Of a stretch of 26,964 nucleotides of DNA, positions 8,870 to 19,480 are shown piece by piece. This stretch comes from Fusarium oxysporum f. sp. lycopersici 4287. Its lineage: Eukaryota; Ascomycota; Sordariomycetes; Hypocreales; Nectriaceae. The position numbers and the translations under genes are program-made. The notes beneath the pieces are model-generated. The model had not been told where the DNA came from. It was given only the letters and a program-made list of their open reading frames with translations, and did not search any database. Within the stretch, counting starts at the first letter, position 1; the number at the start of each line of letters is the position of its first letter. The DNA is taken from the NCBI RefSeq assembly GCF_000149955.1, contig NC_030995.1, positions 2,840,272-2,867,235 on the forward strand. The letters are read 5' to 3'.

Positions 8870-10118
8870 TAGTCAATGAACCAATGTTTCAATTGGAGCA
8901 CATAGGGCTATCCGCAGCAAAGCGCTGTCATGGCGCGATACGCCTCAAAAGCCATCATCCTACGAACCATTAGATGCAGTTCACTCTCCCAACTCTCTAG
9001 TTTGATTTCGATTTGTTTGGGCATGGTTCTCAGCCGAAGATGCATCATGGTTGTCATGCAAACCCAGGGATGAACCTGGAGACGATGTGCCGTCCGGCAC
9101 GCAGCCAATCGTAATGCTATTGGTGACGTGACCTTGGATTTCTTAATGATGTGCTAACCCCAAGAATGGATCCGGCCAAGATTTTGTTGTCTCAGGTTCG
9201 TTTAGCCAACAGCGGGTCGGAAGACCTCAGCCGTCGATGGTTGTATTACGAATTGGGTTCACGACGAGAGGGGGATGAACCTCCAGCCGAAAGACCATCA
9301 TGATGCCAAGATCCTCGCCCCAATAGTCTTAATTTCCGCAGAAGCTAAATTCAAGCAGCTACACACAATATGCTTGAAAGTCCGCAACGTTACGAAGAGA
9401 CCCAGCCTTTCCGTCTACCCAAACGCTTTATCTTCACTTTTGACAAGCTGCAGGCCAGCACAAGCTGCATAATATTTTCTCGGGGTGGTGGGACTGACTA
9501 GTCACCCCTCAAGGGTCCTCTTCCCCTCCCTTCTCTCGCTAGGGGTCCTTGGGATGACAGGCAGACAGACAAATCAGAGCTGCAGTGCTGCAGGCAAGCA
9601 TTCGCGATCGAGACTCTCTGCATGACGGGGAGTTGGAGAGAAAAGGACGGTGCTACGGCCAGCCGTGTCGAGCATGGCTAAGTCAAGTCCAAGGCTTCCA
9701 GGCTAAATAAGCGTGGCTCATGTGCAGCGCAAATGGTTGGGCCACGGACAAGTCCCATGCCTAGCTTAGTAGTATCGGTGAAGCCATCGTGAGATTGGAC
9801 TCGAGGCTAGAACCGGCATGCACTCGGTGGTTGCGTGCTAAATATTCAGTTTAACGCTGCAACGCCTCTCTTCTCACATTACACTATAATTAGCTGGCTA
9901 AAATAAATGCGTTCCGTCTAAAGTACTAGCTAACTATTCGGTGCTTCGGGCCTCGCCTTACTGTAGTCGTATTGAATCCTGGGATGGAGAACGCCTGGAG
10001 CACAAAACCTTGGCCTTTTCGCTCGCTTCAGAGGCTAAAATACACCATGACCAGCACCGTAACAACGTATGGGCTGGACCCAGAAACACTCTAAAAATCA
10101 CAAATGCCATAGTGTTAA
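8870..10118. other. Intergenic, no supported gene
   Basis: About 1.2 kb of normal base composition between the BCS1-like pseudogene and the 3' end of the Zn2Cys6 gene. Short open frames exist (for example ATG at 9166, 45 codons, and minus 9108-8908), but none shows a family motif or a convincing splice structure. A pyrimidine-rich stretch lies at about 9510-9540. Confidence 0.45.
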
Positions 10119-11918
10119 TCAAACAATCAAGTTCTCAAATCCCATTCCACGCAGGTCGTGCAGCCAGTTGACTTTCTCTGAGCCACGTGTGTCTTGCATC
10201 GCCCAAATTGCCTTGAGCATTTCTATTGCCGTGAACAGATACCCCCATGGGCAAATTTCCCAGATCGACAACAGTCGTGTCAAGGTCCACGTGCGCTTCT
10301 CAGGATCTCGCGTCTCTGCCCCTGCAATGAACGTCGGCCACGATGAAGCCTTAAAGTATGGGTCGTTCTCGTCGATAGCTGCTAAATGGCTCAGGACGTC
10401 GTCCAGCAACAGATCTGTATCGATAGATCTCATTGAGCGCACTAGAGGTAGCGCCTGAAGAATGTACTGACATGCTGCTGATCTGTGTGCTGCGGCCAGG
10501 TGCACTCGACTGTCAAGATCTTCCATAAGACTGTGTTGTCGCAAATAGTCTGCCCATGCCGGAATATCAACAGCAAGTGCCTGGTCTATTAGGGCAATTG
10601 CCTTACCTGCCGCTCCCAGCGCCTGATCTGTCCAAGGTACTTCATGGGATAGCTCAGATGCAGACAAAATGATATTGAGAATATCGGGTGGGCATGACAA
10701 ATAGCTTGTTAATTCCACCCGCTTCATAACGGGTAGGAACTGGATAGCTTGTTGTGCAACACGGGCAGCGAGCGCCCCGGACGTCAACGTGGAGCCCAAA
10801 ATGTTGTAACTATAACAAGGTAAGATTAGTATGCTGTGGTGGGTACACTTGATCCGGCGACCCGGGACTTACATGAAGCTGTCAGTAATGACACGGTCCC
10901 GCAGCATCCTACTAGATGCATCGGTATTGCTATCCGGGTTGAGCAGCGCCATGATACTTGTGGCACCCTCAAGATGCGCCCTCCAGCTCTGGTTGTCCGA
11001 CTTGTCTAGATCAATCAAGTCAAACTTGATAAAAAAGTGCATAGCGGCCAGAGCCACCTCGCTACCCGTCGGGCCAAGGGTGTCGAGCACCTCGCGAAGA
11101 TGGCTCATGGCTTTTTGCTTAGCTGTCAGGGCATCGATGAGGGCTTGTCGTGTCACGAGATCCCGTGAGCGTAGCAGAGAGAGATAACCAGCCGGATTAG
11201 TGAAGCTAGCTGGGATCTTGCAAACGCGGTGGAAGATGTTGGACCAATGGATAGCTGAAGTCGCAACAAGAATCTGCAGGAGAAGCGGGTACTTCCGCGT
11301 TAAGGGTATTAGCTCGCGGAACGGGTTACTTTCTGGCGTGTCTCGGACCACGAGGTCTTTGCAGACCCTTTCAGAAACTGAAAACATGCATTAGCATCGT
11401 TGTTGACCAATATAAGGGAAAGGGCAAAAGCGCCACGCTGGAGCCAAGGACTAACAATGCGCTAGATAGTATCGTGAGGTACGATCGAGGTCCTGGAACA
11501 AGGGGTCAGTGAGTGCCCCAGGAGAAGGCCAGGGTATGTAGGTGTCGCTCGAGGACGTTGGGGTTTCGTCATCCTGCGGGTGTTGCTGCTGTGGCTGCTG
11601 CTGGTCGCTATAATCGGGCTGAGGCTGGGGTTGAGGACGGCCATGAGAATGACCTTGGCCCGTTTGGTGGCCCGGGGGCGGGACGCTGTGGGTAGAAGCC
11701 GAACCGGGAGCGGCATCCGCATCGTCGGGTAGTCTCCGGCTGGGCGGCGGGTTGACCTTGCCCTGCGAGTCAATGCCTTGAGTCCAGACGAAGACCTTGC
11801 CATACCCGAGGCACTCCTGCCCCGAGACCGCGCATTTGTGGCATGTCGGCCATGAGCGGTCGCAGCGCAGGCGTCGACGACGGCAGTTGTGACACGGTTT
11901 GGTGTTGCTTGGCGGCAT
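10119..11918 (-). CDS. Zn(II)2Cys6 transcription factor, three exons, intact
   Basis: Nuclear DNA-binding regulator. Exons 11918-11456, 11377-10873 and 10809-10119 join to 1659 nt (552 aa) with no stop. Intron 1 (78 nt) has donor GTTAGT, branch GCTAAT and acceptor TTTCAG. Intron 2 (63 nt) has donor GTAAGT, branch ACTAAT and acceptor TATAG. The zinc cluster is at C9-X2-C12-X6-C19-X6-C26-X2-C29-X6-C36. A Pro/Gln/Ser-rich linker covers about 60-140 (QPQPQP, QQQPQQQ). From about residue 148 the protein follows the fungal-specific transcription factor type 2 pattern: RYYLAHFSERVCKDLVV, NPFRELIPLTRKYPLLLQ, then helical repeats to the end. No partner or ligand can be assigned. It is separated by 1.7 kb from the plus-strand SDR and might share that promoter region. 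Confidence 0.9.
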
Positions 11919-12132
11919 GCGCCGGGTGCTGACTGAGCAGCTTGACAGCTACAGAGTACAACTGGAGGGGGTTTCCAGGTCCCAGGTCCAGGTTGTGCTC
12001 GGGCTCTTTTTGGAGGCGAGGCAGCGGTTTGGATGCAATGAGCGAGTCGCTACAGAAGATTCATGGTGGGGAGCTTGTAGACAAGGGATCGTGCAAGTTG
12101 TGTGGGCGGAGGCGGCGGCGCAGGGATGAACA

Positions 12133-12177
12133 TGGTGATGGTGATGGTGATAATGATGATGATGATAATGATGATGA
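12133..12177. repeat. (GAT)n-rich microsatellite
   Basis: Imperfect trinucleotide array of GGT/GAT/AAT units (TGGTGATGGTGATGG... then GATGATGATGATAATGATGATG). It lies about 220 bp upstream of the Zn2Cys6 start, so perhaps in its 5' leader or promoter. Confidence 0.85.
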
Positions 12178-13249
12178 AAGACAGTGACAGTGTCGTCAGA
12201 GGTTGCGAGGGGAAGAGTAGCCGAGGGCCAAGGCCAGAAGAGCAGGTGGAGGGGTAAGCAGACTCTTGAAGCACGAGGGTTCGTACCAGCCGGATTTCAA
12301 CATGCAAAAATCAGACTTCTAATGTCGGTGACACGAGCCTGCAACTTACGATGACCATCGGTTAAAACAGATGACAGCAAGAAACGCACAAGCATCAACT
12401 GCCGCGTAGCAGACGTCCGACGCCCGCCATGGCTCCAAGACAGAGTTTATGTAATGTCATGGGTTCGAATAGCAAATAGCTTGGCACTAATGATAGCCGT
12501 TGAGTTGAAGGTGCCCTCCAATTCCCCCGCATTTTGGATTGAGGCCATGCAGATCCACACTTTGAGATAGGTGAAGAAGGGTTTTCATATTTTCGCTCAT
12601 ACGATTATGCGTTCATAATGGTACGTGGGAGATGAGGCCAACGGAGAAGATGCTTCTGGTCTGGACACTCATCTGTGCCCCTATTCGGCATCTTCCGGTG
12701 TGGCGATGGGTCTGGAAATCCTCTCTGCAGTGCCTCGTTGCAAAACCCATTCGGTGTGTCCTAAATCGTCCAAGCACAATCACATGCCTGCGCAGATTAT
12801 AAACCGCCCTCCAACCCCCCACCTTCGCAGCCTTATTGGTGTCTAAGAGCCTCAAGACTCAAAGATATGGGGTGATAACTAACTGCCGGACTCTGAAACC
12901 ATTGGCAGTTTGGTCAATGATGGCCGCATAAGTTAACAGAGGGATATTGATCGCCCCCGGTTTCGACGATGAGCGTTTGAGTATCCCGCTCCCAATGGGC
13001 AAAGTCTATTTTCTGCTCATAGATGGCCATTCTACCTCACCAAATGTGGAAAGGCTCCGTCGGTCATTTGCAAGGATTCAATCCAGTTACAGCCACGCCA
13101 TTAGGCTATACCTCTTTTAGCACTGATTTTCGCCCGACCATTACCATATTCAGATAGGCACGCTATTGCCGCTTAATAAACCTTGCAGCAGATACAGTAT
13201 TATCATAACACTGAGGCAAATTAAGTTGATGCTGCGCTGCTTGCTTGAT

Positions 13250-13319
13250 GCTCAGCAATGACGGCTCAGCAATGACGGCTCAGCAATGACGGCTCAGCAA
13301 TGACGGCTCAGCAATGACG
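13250..13319. repeat. Five perfect 14-bp tandem repeats (GCTCAGCAATGACG)
   Basis: Five head-to-tail identical copies, followed by GTCCC. Each unit contains TGACG, the half-site bound by CREB/ATF-type bZIP factors (known), and the last copy forms TGACGTC, close to a full CRE. The array lies 325 bp upstream of the SDR start codon, so it could be a promoter element. That is inference only. Confidence 0.9.
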
Positions 13320-13644
13320 TCCCATTATGCGAATCTGATGTCAATGAACGAGGAGTACGTCTATCTCATACCCTACGCTGCCTGTGCAGTATACCTGTTA
13401 GTCGAGAAAATCAGATAGACATTGAAAGAAAGCGGGGTCGGAGTGCTTATGACGCTGAGTGACTATCTTTTTGCTGCGGGGAAAACGACCATCGAGCTCT
13501 TGCATTAAGGACAGGCAAGTTTCCCCAAGACTTATAAGATGCCATATTTCGCGGAATAGAAGGCAACTCAAGCGCCGTGCCATCTTCTAACTAAGACAAT
13601 ATTTGGGAGGATAAACGCCGAGAAATAGCACTGCAAACGCAACC

Positions 13645-14641
13645 ATGGACTCTGCCAAAGAGACTGCCAAAGATACCCTCCACAAAGTCATCTATCCTAG
13701 TATGGACCTAAGCAAGGACACCTAACAGCCGGCCAACACCGGCCTTGAGCGAGACCTGGAGCCGAAGCCGCAGAAGGTTTATCTACCATCCGAAGGCGAA
13801 GACATTGTGTACACGCCATCGGGTAAGCTCGCGGGGAAGAAGGCTCTTATTACCGGAGGAGACTCCGGCATCGGCCGTGCCGTAGCTATCCTGTTCGCTA
13901 TGGAGGGCGCCACCGTGGCCATTGTCTACCTCCCGCCCGAGGAAGAGGACGCACAGCACACCAAGACCCAGGTAGAGAAGAACGGCGGGCAGGTCATCCT
14001 TATCCCCAGCGACCTGTCCCTATCGATTAACTGCAAGGATGTCGCAAAGCGGGCTATAGAAGCGCTCGGCGGGATCGATATCTTGGTTAACAATGCTGCT
14101 ACTAGGCAGGAGCAAGGAGATATTTGTGACATTTCCGAGTGAGTATCCATTAACTAGTCATTCAGAGGGGCATATTTATAATAAACGTTGTGGCAACAGG
14201 GAGCAGTGGGCGTCCACTTTCCGCGTCAATTTGGACTTATACTTCTATCTTACCAAGTACGTGCTGCCACATTTGTCTAAGGGCGGCGTGATTATCAATA
14301 GTGCGTCCGTGGACTCCTATATCGGCGTCCCCAGCCGACTCGACTATGCGACGAGCAAGGGCGCCGTGGTTGCCTTCACTCGTGCACTCTCCAACCAGCT
14401 GGTTAAGAAAGGTATTCGCGTTAACGCAGTTGCTGCCGGGCCGGTGTGGACGCCACTTGTGGCCACAGGCGTGAGCGAGCAGAGTCAACAGGGTCACGGG
14501 TTGGGGAATTGGACGCCGATGGATAGAGTGGGACAGCCGAGTGAAATTGCGACAAGTTATGTATTCCTCGCATCTAAGGAGAGTGTATTTATGAGTGGGC
14601 AGACCCTGCATCCCAATGGGGGCATCGTTGTCAATGGTTAA
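13645..14641 (+). pseudogene. Short-chain dehydrogenase/reductase with premature stop
   Basis: NAD(P)-dependent oxidoreductase of the YghA/glucose-dehydrogenase-like SDR group. The start ATG at 13645 has a good context (AACCATGG). The reading begins MDSAKETAKDTLHK and has an in-frame TAA at 13723-13725 (codon 27), between LSKDT and QPANTGLERDLEPKPQ, in a leader that is conserved in this family. After the stop the domain is intact: TGGDSGIGR nucleotide-binding loop, NNAA, Ser in INSAS, YATSK (catalytic Tyr/Lys), AGPVWTPL, and C terminus LHPNGGIVVNG ending at TAA 14639-14641. An intron at 14139-14199 (61 nt, GTGAGT...CAACAG) restores SEEQW. The only later ATG in exon 1 lies after the glycine loop, so reinitiation would give a non-functional product. 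A 42-nt in-frame intron (13687-13728) could remove the stop, but its donor GTCATC is poor. Confidence 0.82.
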
Positions 14642-15699
14642 TCTATATAGTGCTGGACGGGTAGGAATATGAATTCTCAAGCTTCTAGGAATCACAGAGA
14701 TTACCGCTTACGAAAAGTTATGAGCCATTAGAACATCCACTCGCGTTACCTGGTGTTTTGTATATCTCGACTCACCGTTGGCATTCAGCGCTGACAAGTA
14801 CAAGGTCTGCCTCAGGTTTTCATTTGCCTGTTGTCAAGATGCTTCTCCAAAAACTCAAACCAAGGCCGATAAATCAATGGGCTACCATCTAAATGTGGCG
14901 CTACAAACAGCGCCGCAAGATTTCTCGGCAAGTGAGAGACGAGACTCCAAAGGCAAATCATCCGATAGAGAGCATTCTGTGACACCGTTGGAATGTGACA
15001 GGGGCCCAAGCTAACAGAGGAACCCCCGATCGATCACGAAAGCCGACTCCTATTCTAGATCCTGGCGACCGGAGCCGGAGCTTGCCCCGTTGGAGGGTAA
15101 AGCAACGAAAAAGATTACCTATCAAAATATTACTGTCACTGTGACATTAATGGCGTCAAGAGGCAGTCATGTTCCTGTGGCCTGTGGTAGCATTCTCCCT
15201 CCTATGTACTCCGTACAACACTGGTGTCGCATACCACCACTCGGTTCGTGCGACTGGATGTGAAACACGGCCCGTACTTGGCTCCAGTCCTGACAGCATA
15301 GCTTAAACAACTGTTTCCGAACACGTGACTGTTTGATTTCTTTTCATTAATTCATTGGCTGACTGGTACTATTAATGATCCCTGTGGAGCCAGTTGTCTG
15401 ACAGATGACGACTGCGGGGGGGAAATGTGACGACACACAAGAGTAATGCCAACGTTGATTACACACATATACTAATGCCGTTTACTGTCAAATCATGAAT
15501 TATTGAAAGAGGATAGACATTGTATTCCCAACTATTGCATCATTTTGCCGTAATAGGCTTTGTCAAATGCCATGAATGGATTCAGGCCCGAGGGGCGATG
15601 GCTATAAAAGATATTCCCTTTTGGCTGCAGTGATCACAAGCGATAGTACCAAGGAGTTCGGACTATTGAATCAAGCAAACAACGGCAATTTCAAATCTC
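14642..15699. other. Intergenic between SDR and the HVA1-like gene
   Basis: No supported gene. A minus-strand frame at about 15040-14812 reads LPRNLAALFVAPHLDG...WFEFLEKHL and looks protein-like, but it has no ATG and I do not recognise it. The distal part is promoter-like, with a TATA box just before the next gene. Confidence 0.4.
15603..15609 (+). promoter_or_regulatory. TATA box of the HVA1-like gene
   Basis: TATAAAA lies 91 bp before the ATG at 15700, a normal spacing for a fungal promoter with a short leader. Confidence 0.5.
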
Positions 15700-16042
15700 A
15701 TGGCTAAATATAAGACTGGCCAGTCAGTTCGCTACAAGCCAGTTGGTGGTAAGAGACGCTCCTTGCACCATTGTATTTAGTTTAAAAATGATTAATTAAG
15801 GTCCTGACTCGCAAACCTCTGAGACTGTTGGTGTTATTACTGACGTGTTGACGGAGCCTGGCATTCAAGCCGATCGCAATGTCCAAGCCAGCCCTGATTC
15901 TCCTCGGTACGAGGTAATAGAAGCAAGCAATAACCAATGACGTTAGATAGGCAACACTGACGCGCAAGTTTAGATTCAGAATTCGAACACTGGCAAGGTA
16001 ACTACAGTGTACGAGGCCAACATTCTCGGTCTATCCGAGTAA
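15700..16042 (+). CDS. Small HVA1/TUDOR-like protein, three exons
   Basis: Not visible as a single open frame. Exons 15700-15748, 15801-15913 and 15974-16042 join to 231 nt (76 aa) with phases that fit exactly. Exon 1 reads MAKYKTGQSVRYKPVG. Exon 2 continues GPDSQTSETVGVITDVLTEPG and ends DSPRYE. Exon 3 reads IQNSNTGKVTTVYEANILGLSE then TAA. Intron 1 (52 nt) is GTAAGA...TTAAG. Intron 2 (60 nt) is GTAATA...TTTAG with a CTGAC branch site. The pattern (KxGxxVRYKPVGG, S.T.G.I..V..EP, RYEI.N.NTGK...VYEANILG) is that of the small hypervirulence-associated TUDOR-domain proteins (HVA1 family) common in fungi. These are single SH3-like barrels of unclear molecular role. It appears intact. The family assignment is from memory of the pattern. 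Confidence 0.78.
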
Positions 16043-17014
16043 AGGCATTAAGAAGTTGGAGGAAGTAAGTAGATAACCGGCATCTCTAGGGGATAGGAAT
16101 GTAGGAATACAAGAATGTAGTTCTAGCCTTCAATGAACTCCGTGGAGGTCTCTGGATGCCCCTAACGCGGTGTCCGGCCGAGAATGATTGTGGACCAACC
16201 ATGACTCCATATCTATCCTCGAATATGAGGTTTAAGGTGGCTGCAGTAGTTATCTGAATTGAGGTATTTTCTTGAGAATGGCAATTTGGTTTTCGCTGTG
16301 ATGCATCTATACGCGTCCATTAGAGGACCGATCTTCAACCTCCTTGCCTTCCAAGTGTGCCGATAGATCCAGAGTGTATTGAGAGCAACAAACCGTACCA
16401 TATTTGATGTTCATTATGACGTCAAATTGGTACAGAAAATCATTACACTCCGCAGCACATCATCCGAGAAAATCTACCTAGATCATGAAACAGCTCATCA
16501 ACTCCCTGGGGCTACTTCTCGGATGCCCTCGTGACTTTCTATCAAGGTACATAATCAACTTTTTCGTTATCAACAGCAGTGCATCAGTATTTGTTTTCCA
16601 CTAATCTAAATACAGATTTATAGAGGTCTTAGGATTAAGGTTATAGTATAAGATACTTCTTATATTACTAATTGATACAATAAGGGAATATATAGCAAAC
16701 TTATGAACGTTCTAAAATAATACAACTAAGGATTTGTGCTACGCTTTTATAATCGATGCACAATGATCGACTTCTATCCAAAACATTTATTATTTCTGTT
16801 GCTCAGATACTGTACTTGGCGTTGCACTATACCAACCCGCAATAATTGCTTCGCCGCCCCACCTACTCTTTGCACAATTTGAATCTTGGCACATTGACGA
16901 GGATGACGCCGTAGTGATGAATTTTCTAGTTGATATGCTCTACACCTAGAATATATTTCGACTTAAAGGTCGGTTGGTTATCGTAATTTACTTCTTACCA
17001 GTTTTCTCATTGCT
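16043..17014. other. Intergenic with a short AT-rich, RIP-like patch
   Basis: No supported gene. About 16610-16780 is AT-rich and resembles RIP-mutated DNA. A tiny frame from ATG 16484 (MKQLINSLGLLL...) with a possible GTACAT...ACAG intron runs straight into this patch, and could be the start of a destroyed gene. The end of the stretch is the promoter of the hydrolase. Confidence 0.4.
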
Positions 17015-18142
17015 ATGGGCATGTTAGCATTTACAGCCTTAAATATCCCCATCATGATTAGTCCTTCTTTTTTGCATCTACCATACTTGGCTATCGCCTA
17101 TGCTTACCCTAGACTCCGCCAGGACCAAAGCTGGTCTTATCAGCAAGCACTGGCAAACTCATTGCTCAAGGCTTTATTACGCAACTATACAATTCTACAT
17201 ATAGAGTGGCCGCTCTCTCTGAAACCGCGCAGAGAATTACAACGGTTTGTCTTAATCGATCCCGCGAATCCACCCTTATATACTGGTGTCCTGCTGGATC
17301 AAGAAGTTGAACCAGAGACGATTGGAAGCACTTGGTATCCCGACCCCTATTCATCCGACGCCCCACTCCCTGAAGCTCGACATGTTATATTACACCTGCA
17401 TGGCGGGTCATATATCATGGGAGATGGGCGGACTGCATCCTGCCAATACCTTGCTGGAACTCTACTTGACCACACGCCTGCCGACTACTTGCTTTGTCCT
17501 CAGTACCGTCTAGCCGGTCGCCCGAACCGACGCTTTCCGGCCCAACTTCAAGATGCGGTCTCGGCATACTCTTATCTTATTCACACTCTACGGATTCCAG
17601 CATCACGTATTGTCGTCAGCGGTGACAGTTCAGGAGGTCACCTCGCCCTGGCCCTACTCCGCTATATCGTCGAGTTCGACAACAAAGTACTTCTTCCCGC
17701 ACCCAAATGTAGCTTGCTTTGGTCACCCTGGTGTGATGTCCCTGCAGCCATCAATGCCGGTATATGGAATCACAGCTCGAACTACAAAACGGAGTATATT
17801 CCCGGATGCTTTCCAGCATGGGGGGCAAAGCGATTTCTCCGTAACCTAGAGATATCAGAAGCCATCAGACCTTACGTGTCCCCAATAAAGCACCCTTTTA
17901 TTGTTCCGTCGCCTGTACTGGTTGTGACAGGCGATCGGGAGGTCCTATTTCAAGAGCATGAGAAACTTGCGGAAGACTTCCAGGCGCTGGTAAAAGACGA
18001 CTCTCTCGTCGAGTTGTTCGTGGAGCATAGGGTACCTCATGATGTCTTGATGGTCGGCTGGATCATGGACTTCAGAGCAGAGGCCCGTGAATGTGCTATT
18101 AAGGCGGGAGAATTCATCAGTCAAGTTCCACCGCGGCCCTGA
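17015..18142 (+). CDS. Alpha/beta hydrolase, HSL-type esterase/lipase
   Basis: Carboxylic-ester hydrolase of the hormone-sensitive-lipase family (alpha/beta hydrolase fold 3), 375 aa, single exon, intact. All expected parts are present: oxyanion motif HGGS at 129-132, nucleophile elbow GDSSG at 203-207 (Ser205), acid Asp307 in TGDRE, and His342 in VPHDV. The N terminus (about 5-30) is hydrophobic and could anchor the protein to a membrane. The start ATG at 17015 is followed by a second ATG at 17021, and either would do. The substrate cannot be told. A second, unrelated alpha/beta hydrolase lies broken 760 bp downstream on the other strand. Confidence 0.92.
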   Translation: MGMLAFTALNIPIMISPSFLHLPYLAIAYAYPRLRQDQSWSYQQALANSLLKALLRNYTILHIEWPLSLKPRRELQRFVLIDPANPPLYTGVLLDQEVEPETIGSTWYPDPYSSDAPLPEARHVILHLHGGSYIMGDGRTASCQYLAGTLLDHTPADYLLCPQYRLAGRPNRRFPAQLQDAVSAYSYLIHTLRIPASRIVVSGDSSGGHLALALLRYIVEFDNKVLLPAPKCSLLWSPWCDVPAAINAGIWNHSSNYKTEYIPGCFPAWGAKRFLRNLEISEAIRPYVSPIKHPFIVPSPVLVVTGDREVLFQEHEKLAEDFQALVKDDSLVELFVEHRVPHDVLMVGWIMDFRAEARECAIKAGEFISQVPPRP

Positions 18143-18690
18143 AATGGCTGCATCCTGTTGTTTACTTTAATTACAATAAGATATCCTATATGCCCTTTGT
18201 GTCCAGGATAAACTTTTTTCTATCATTCGCCTCCGTTTATGTTACAGACGATGCCTCTCATTCCACAGTAGGGACCGTGAGATATTGAAAGCATTAAATA
18301 CAAAGTATGACGTTAGCGATTTTCGAAATAGCACGCCGGTGGCCCGCCTCCGCCTCATTTGTTCAGACTCACGCCAAATACCAAGAGAGCCTGGGCAAGC
18401 CAAATCGTCAAGTGAGTGTCATCTCTTCTCAGTATCACATTTCGGTTGTCTCATTTACTCAGAGAAGCGATTGAATCAGATCGTGTGCTCTTCACCCTTT
18501 GAATGTCTACCAGTTTACAGTCCTGACCAGTCATCAGCCACTACCTTAATATGGATTTACCCCTTCTCTTGTGAATACACAGCCCGCGAACATCCCACAT
18601 CCCGTTGCCAATTTCGTTCCTTATGGCCCCTTTTACGTAAGCCGCGATGAGCTCCCAGCACTACACGGGTATAGCTGCACCGCCTGTCGG
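18143..18690. other. Intergenic, no supported gene
   Basis: Downstream flank of the hydrolase. Plus-strand frames are open for 100-120 codons but begin at non-ATG codons and show no motif. The stretch ends at the MITE. Confidence 0.4.
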
Positions 18691-18819
18691 TATCTACTCA
18701 AGTATTTGGTCGGGAACGGTGCCGTTCCCGCTTTCCGACCAGTTAGAGCCTTAAGTGTCCAACTTTTATTTTCGTGACCTGGAACAGGCTTGTTTCCGAC
18801 TTGAATGCTTGAGTAGATA
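18691..18819. mobile_element. MITE-like element with terminal inverted repeats
   Basis: Ends are TATCTACTCAAG (18691) and its complement CTTGAGTAGATA (to 18819). Inside the TA, the arms share TCTACTCAAG, then ATT, then GTCGG and AAC at matching distances over about 27 bp. Flanking TA on both sides fits the TA target duplication of Tc1/mariner/pogo elements. At 129 bp it has no coding capacity. The left arm carries a strong internal hairpin, GGGAACGG-TG-CCGTTCCC (18712-18729). Confidence 0.65.
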
Positions 18820-18904
18820 TAGGCATCCCATCAATGGAGTCTAACGTAGAACACTTCAAGATGTGATGAAGTGTTTGACAATGCTATTGAACCTCTTAGG
18901 GTTC

Positions 18905-19480
18905 TCACAGATCATAAAGTGGCTCCCCTTCTCCGCCTTCGTGAGAGTGTAACTCTGACCACCAGGTATTTATTTGCATTGCCGCCCATGCAATACCAGG
19001 TGCCGCATTGACACTGACCTCGCTTGCAATGACCAATAAGGGGAACGCGTGGTCGATAACAAGCGTCGCGGCGTTCCTGCCACTAATCTTCCTGTTCTGG
19101 GCGAGAACCCGTTCAAAATCGGCCTCAGTGAGGGAATCTGTAAACATGCTTATAACAAAGGGCGGCATGGCGAGTGTCATGTTGTCTGCAAGGTCATAGA
19201 CGCCGATCGGATCGAATAGTGCTGATACTTTCTTTGCCTGGGCTGCAGTCCAGTAAGGGTCAGCGGTGAGGATGAAGGACTAGTGGACAAAAATAAAGTG
19301 ACTCATGCGGCCGCGAGCGTCTGGGCACTGCTCCCACCAGTCCTAGGAGATGGAAGAGCCAATTGAGTGCGCGACGAAGCTTCCGTGAGATGGAGTTGGC
19401 TAAGCAGGTCGTTCAGGTCAGCCACAAAACGGCTAATGTGGTAACGTAATCCATAAGCCAGCGCCGCACTATCCCTTTAC
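18905..19480 (-). pseudogene. Alpha/beta hydrolase, several disabling mutations
   Basis: Epoxide-hydrolase/haloperoxidase-like alpha/beta hydrolase. Minus-strand pieces in order: ALAYGLRYHISRFVADLNDLL (in segments) before a one-base loss near 19377-19382; then VAHSIGSS, the nucleophile elbow with its Ser; TAG at 19345-19343; DWWEQCPDARGRMSHFIFVH; TAG at 19282-19280 where the family has Gln (CAG to TAG, RIP-like); SFILTADPYWTAAQAKK; then an open stretch through MFTDSLTEADFERVLAQNRK and LVIDHAF. The next segment of the family, about 12 residues, is missing, and the text resumes at PLLVIASEVSVNAAPGIAWAA. The C terminus with the catalytic His region is aberrant. Upstream of 19480 homology fades. 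Clearly non-functional. Confidence 0.8.

Larger units (their letters stand above)
11919..13644. other. Long divergent intergenic region between regulator and SDR
   Basis: About 1.7 kb holding the 5' flanks of the minus-strand Zn2Cys6 gene and the plus-strand SDR. It contains a GAT-rich microsatellite (12133-12177) and five 14-bp direct repeats (13250-13319). No convincing gene: the 61-codon minus ORF at 13583-13398 has an ATG but no recognisable motif. Confidence 0.5.

Noticed and set aside
12050..12307. 85-codon minus-strand frame with poly-Ile
   Set aside because: Poly-Ile/Thr comes from the GAT microsatellite. Not a gene.
13398..13583. 61-codon minus-strand ORF upstream of the SDR
   Set aside because: Has an ATG but no motif or promoter signal. 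It lies in the SDR 5' flank and is likely chance.
14812..15009. Protein-like minus-strand frame (LPRNLAALFVAPHLDG)
   Set aside because: No ATG, no upstream exon found, family not recognised. Mentioned only in the intergenic note.
18712..18729. Hairpin GGGAACGG-TG-CCGTTCCC as a transcription terminator
   Set aside because: Hairpin terminators are bacterial, and this sits within a fungal MITE arm.
18285..18777. Overlapping plus-strand frames of 121 and 68 codons
   Set aside because: The 121-codon frame starts at a non-ATG codon, the 68-codon frame runs into the MITE, and neither shows a family pattern.
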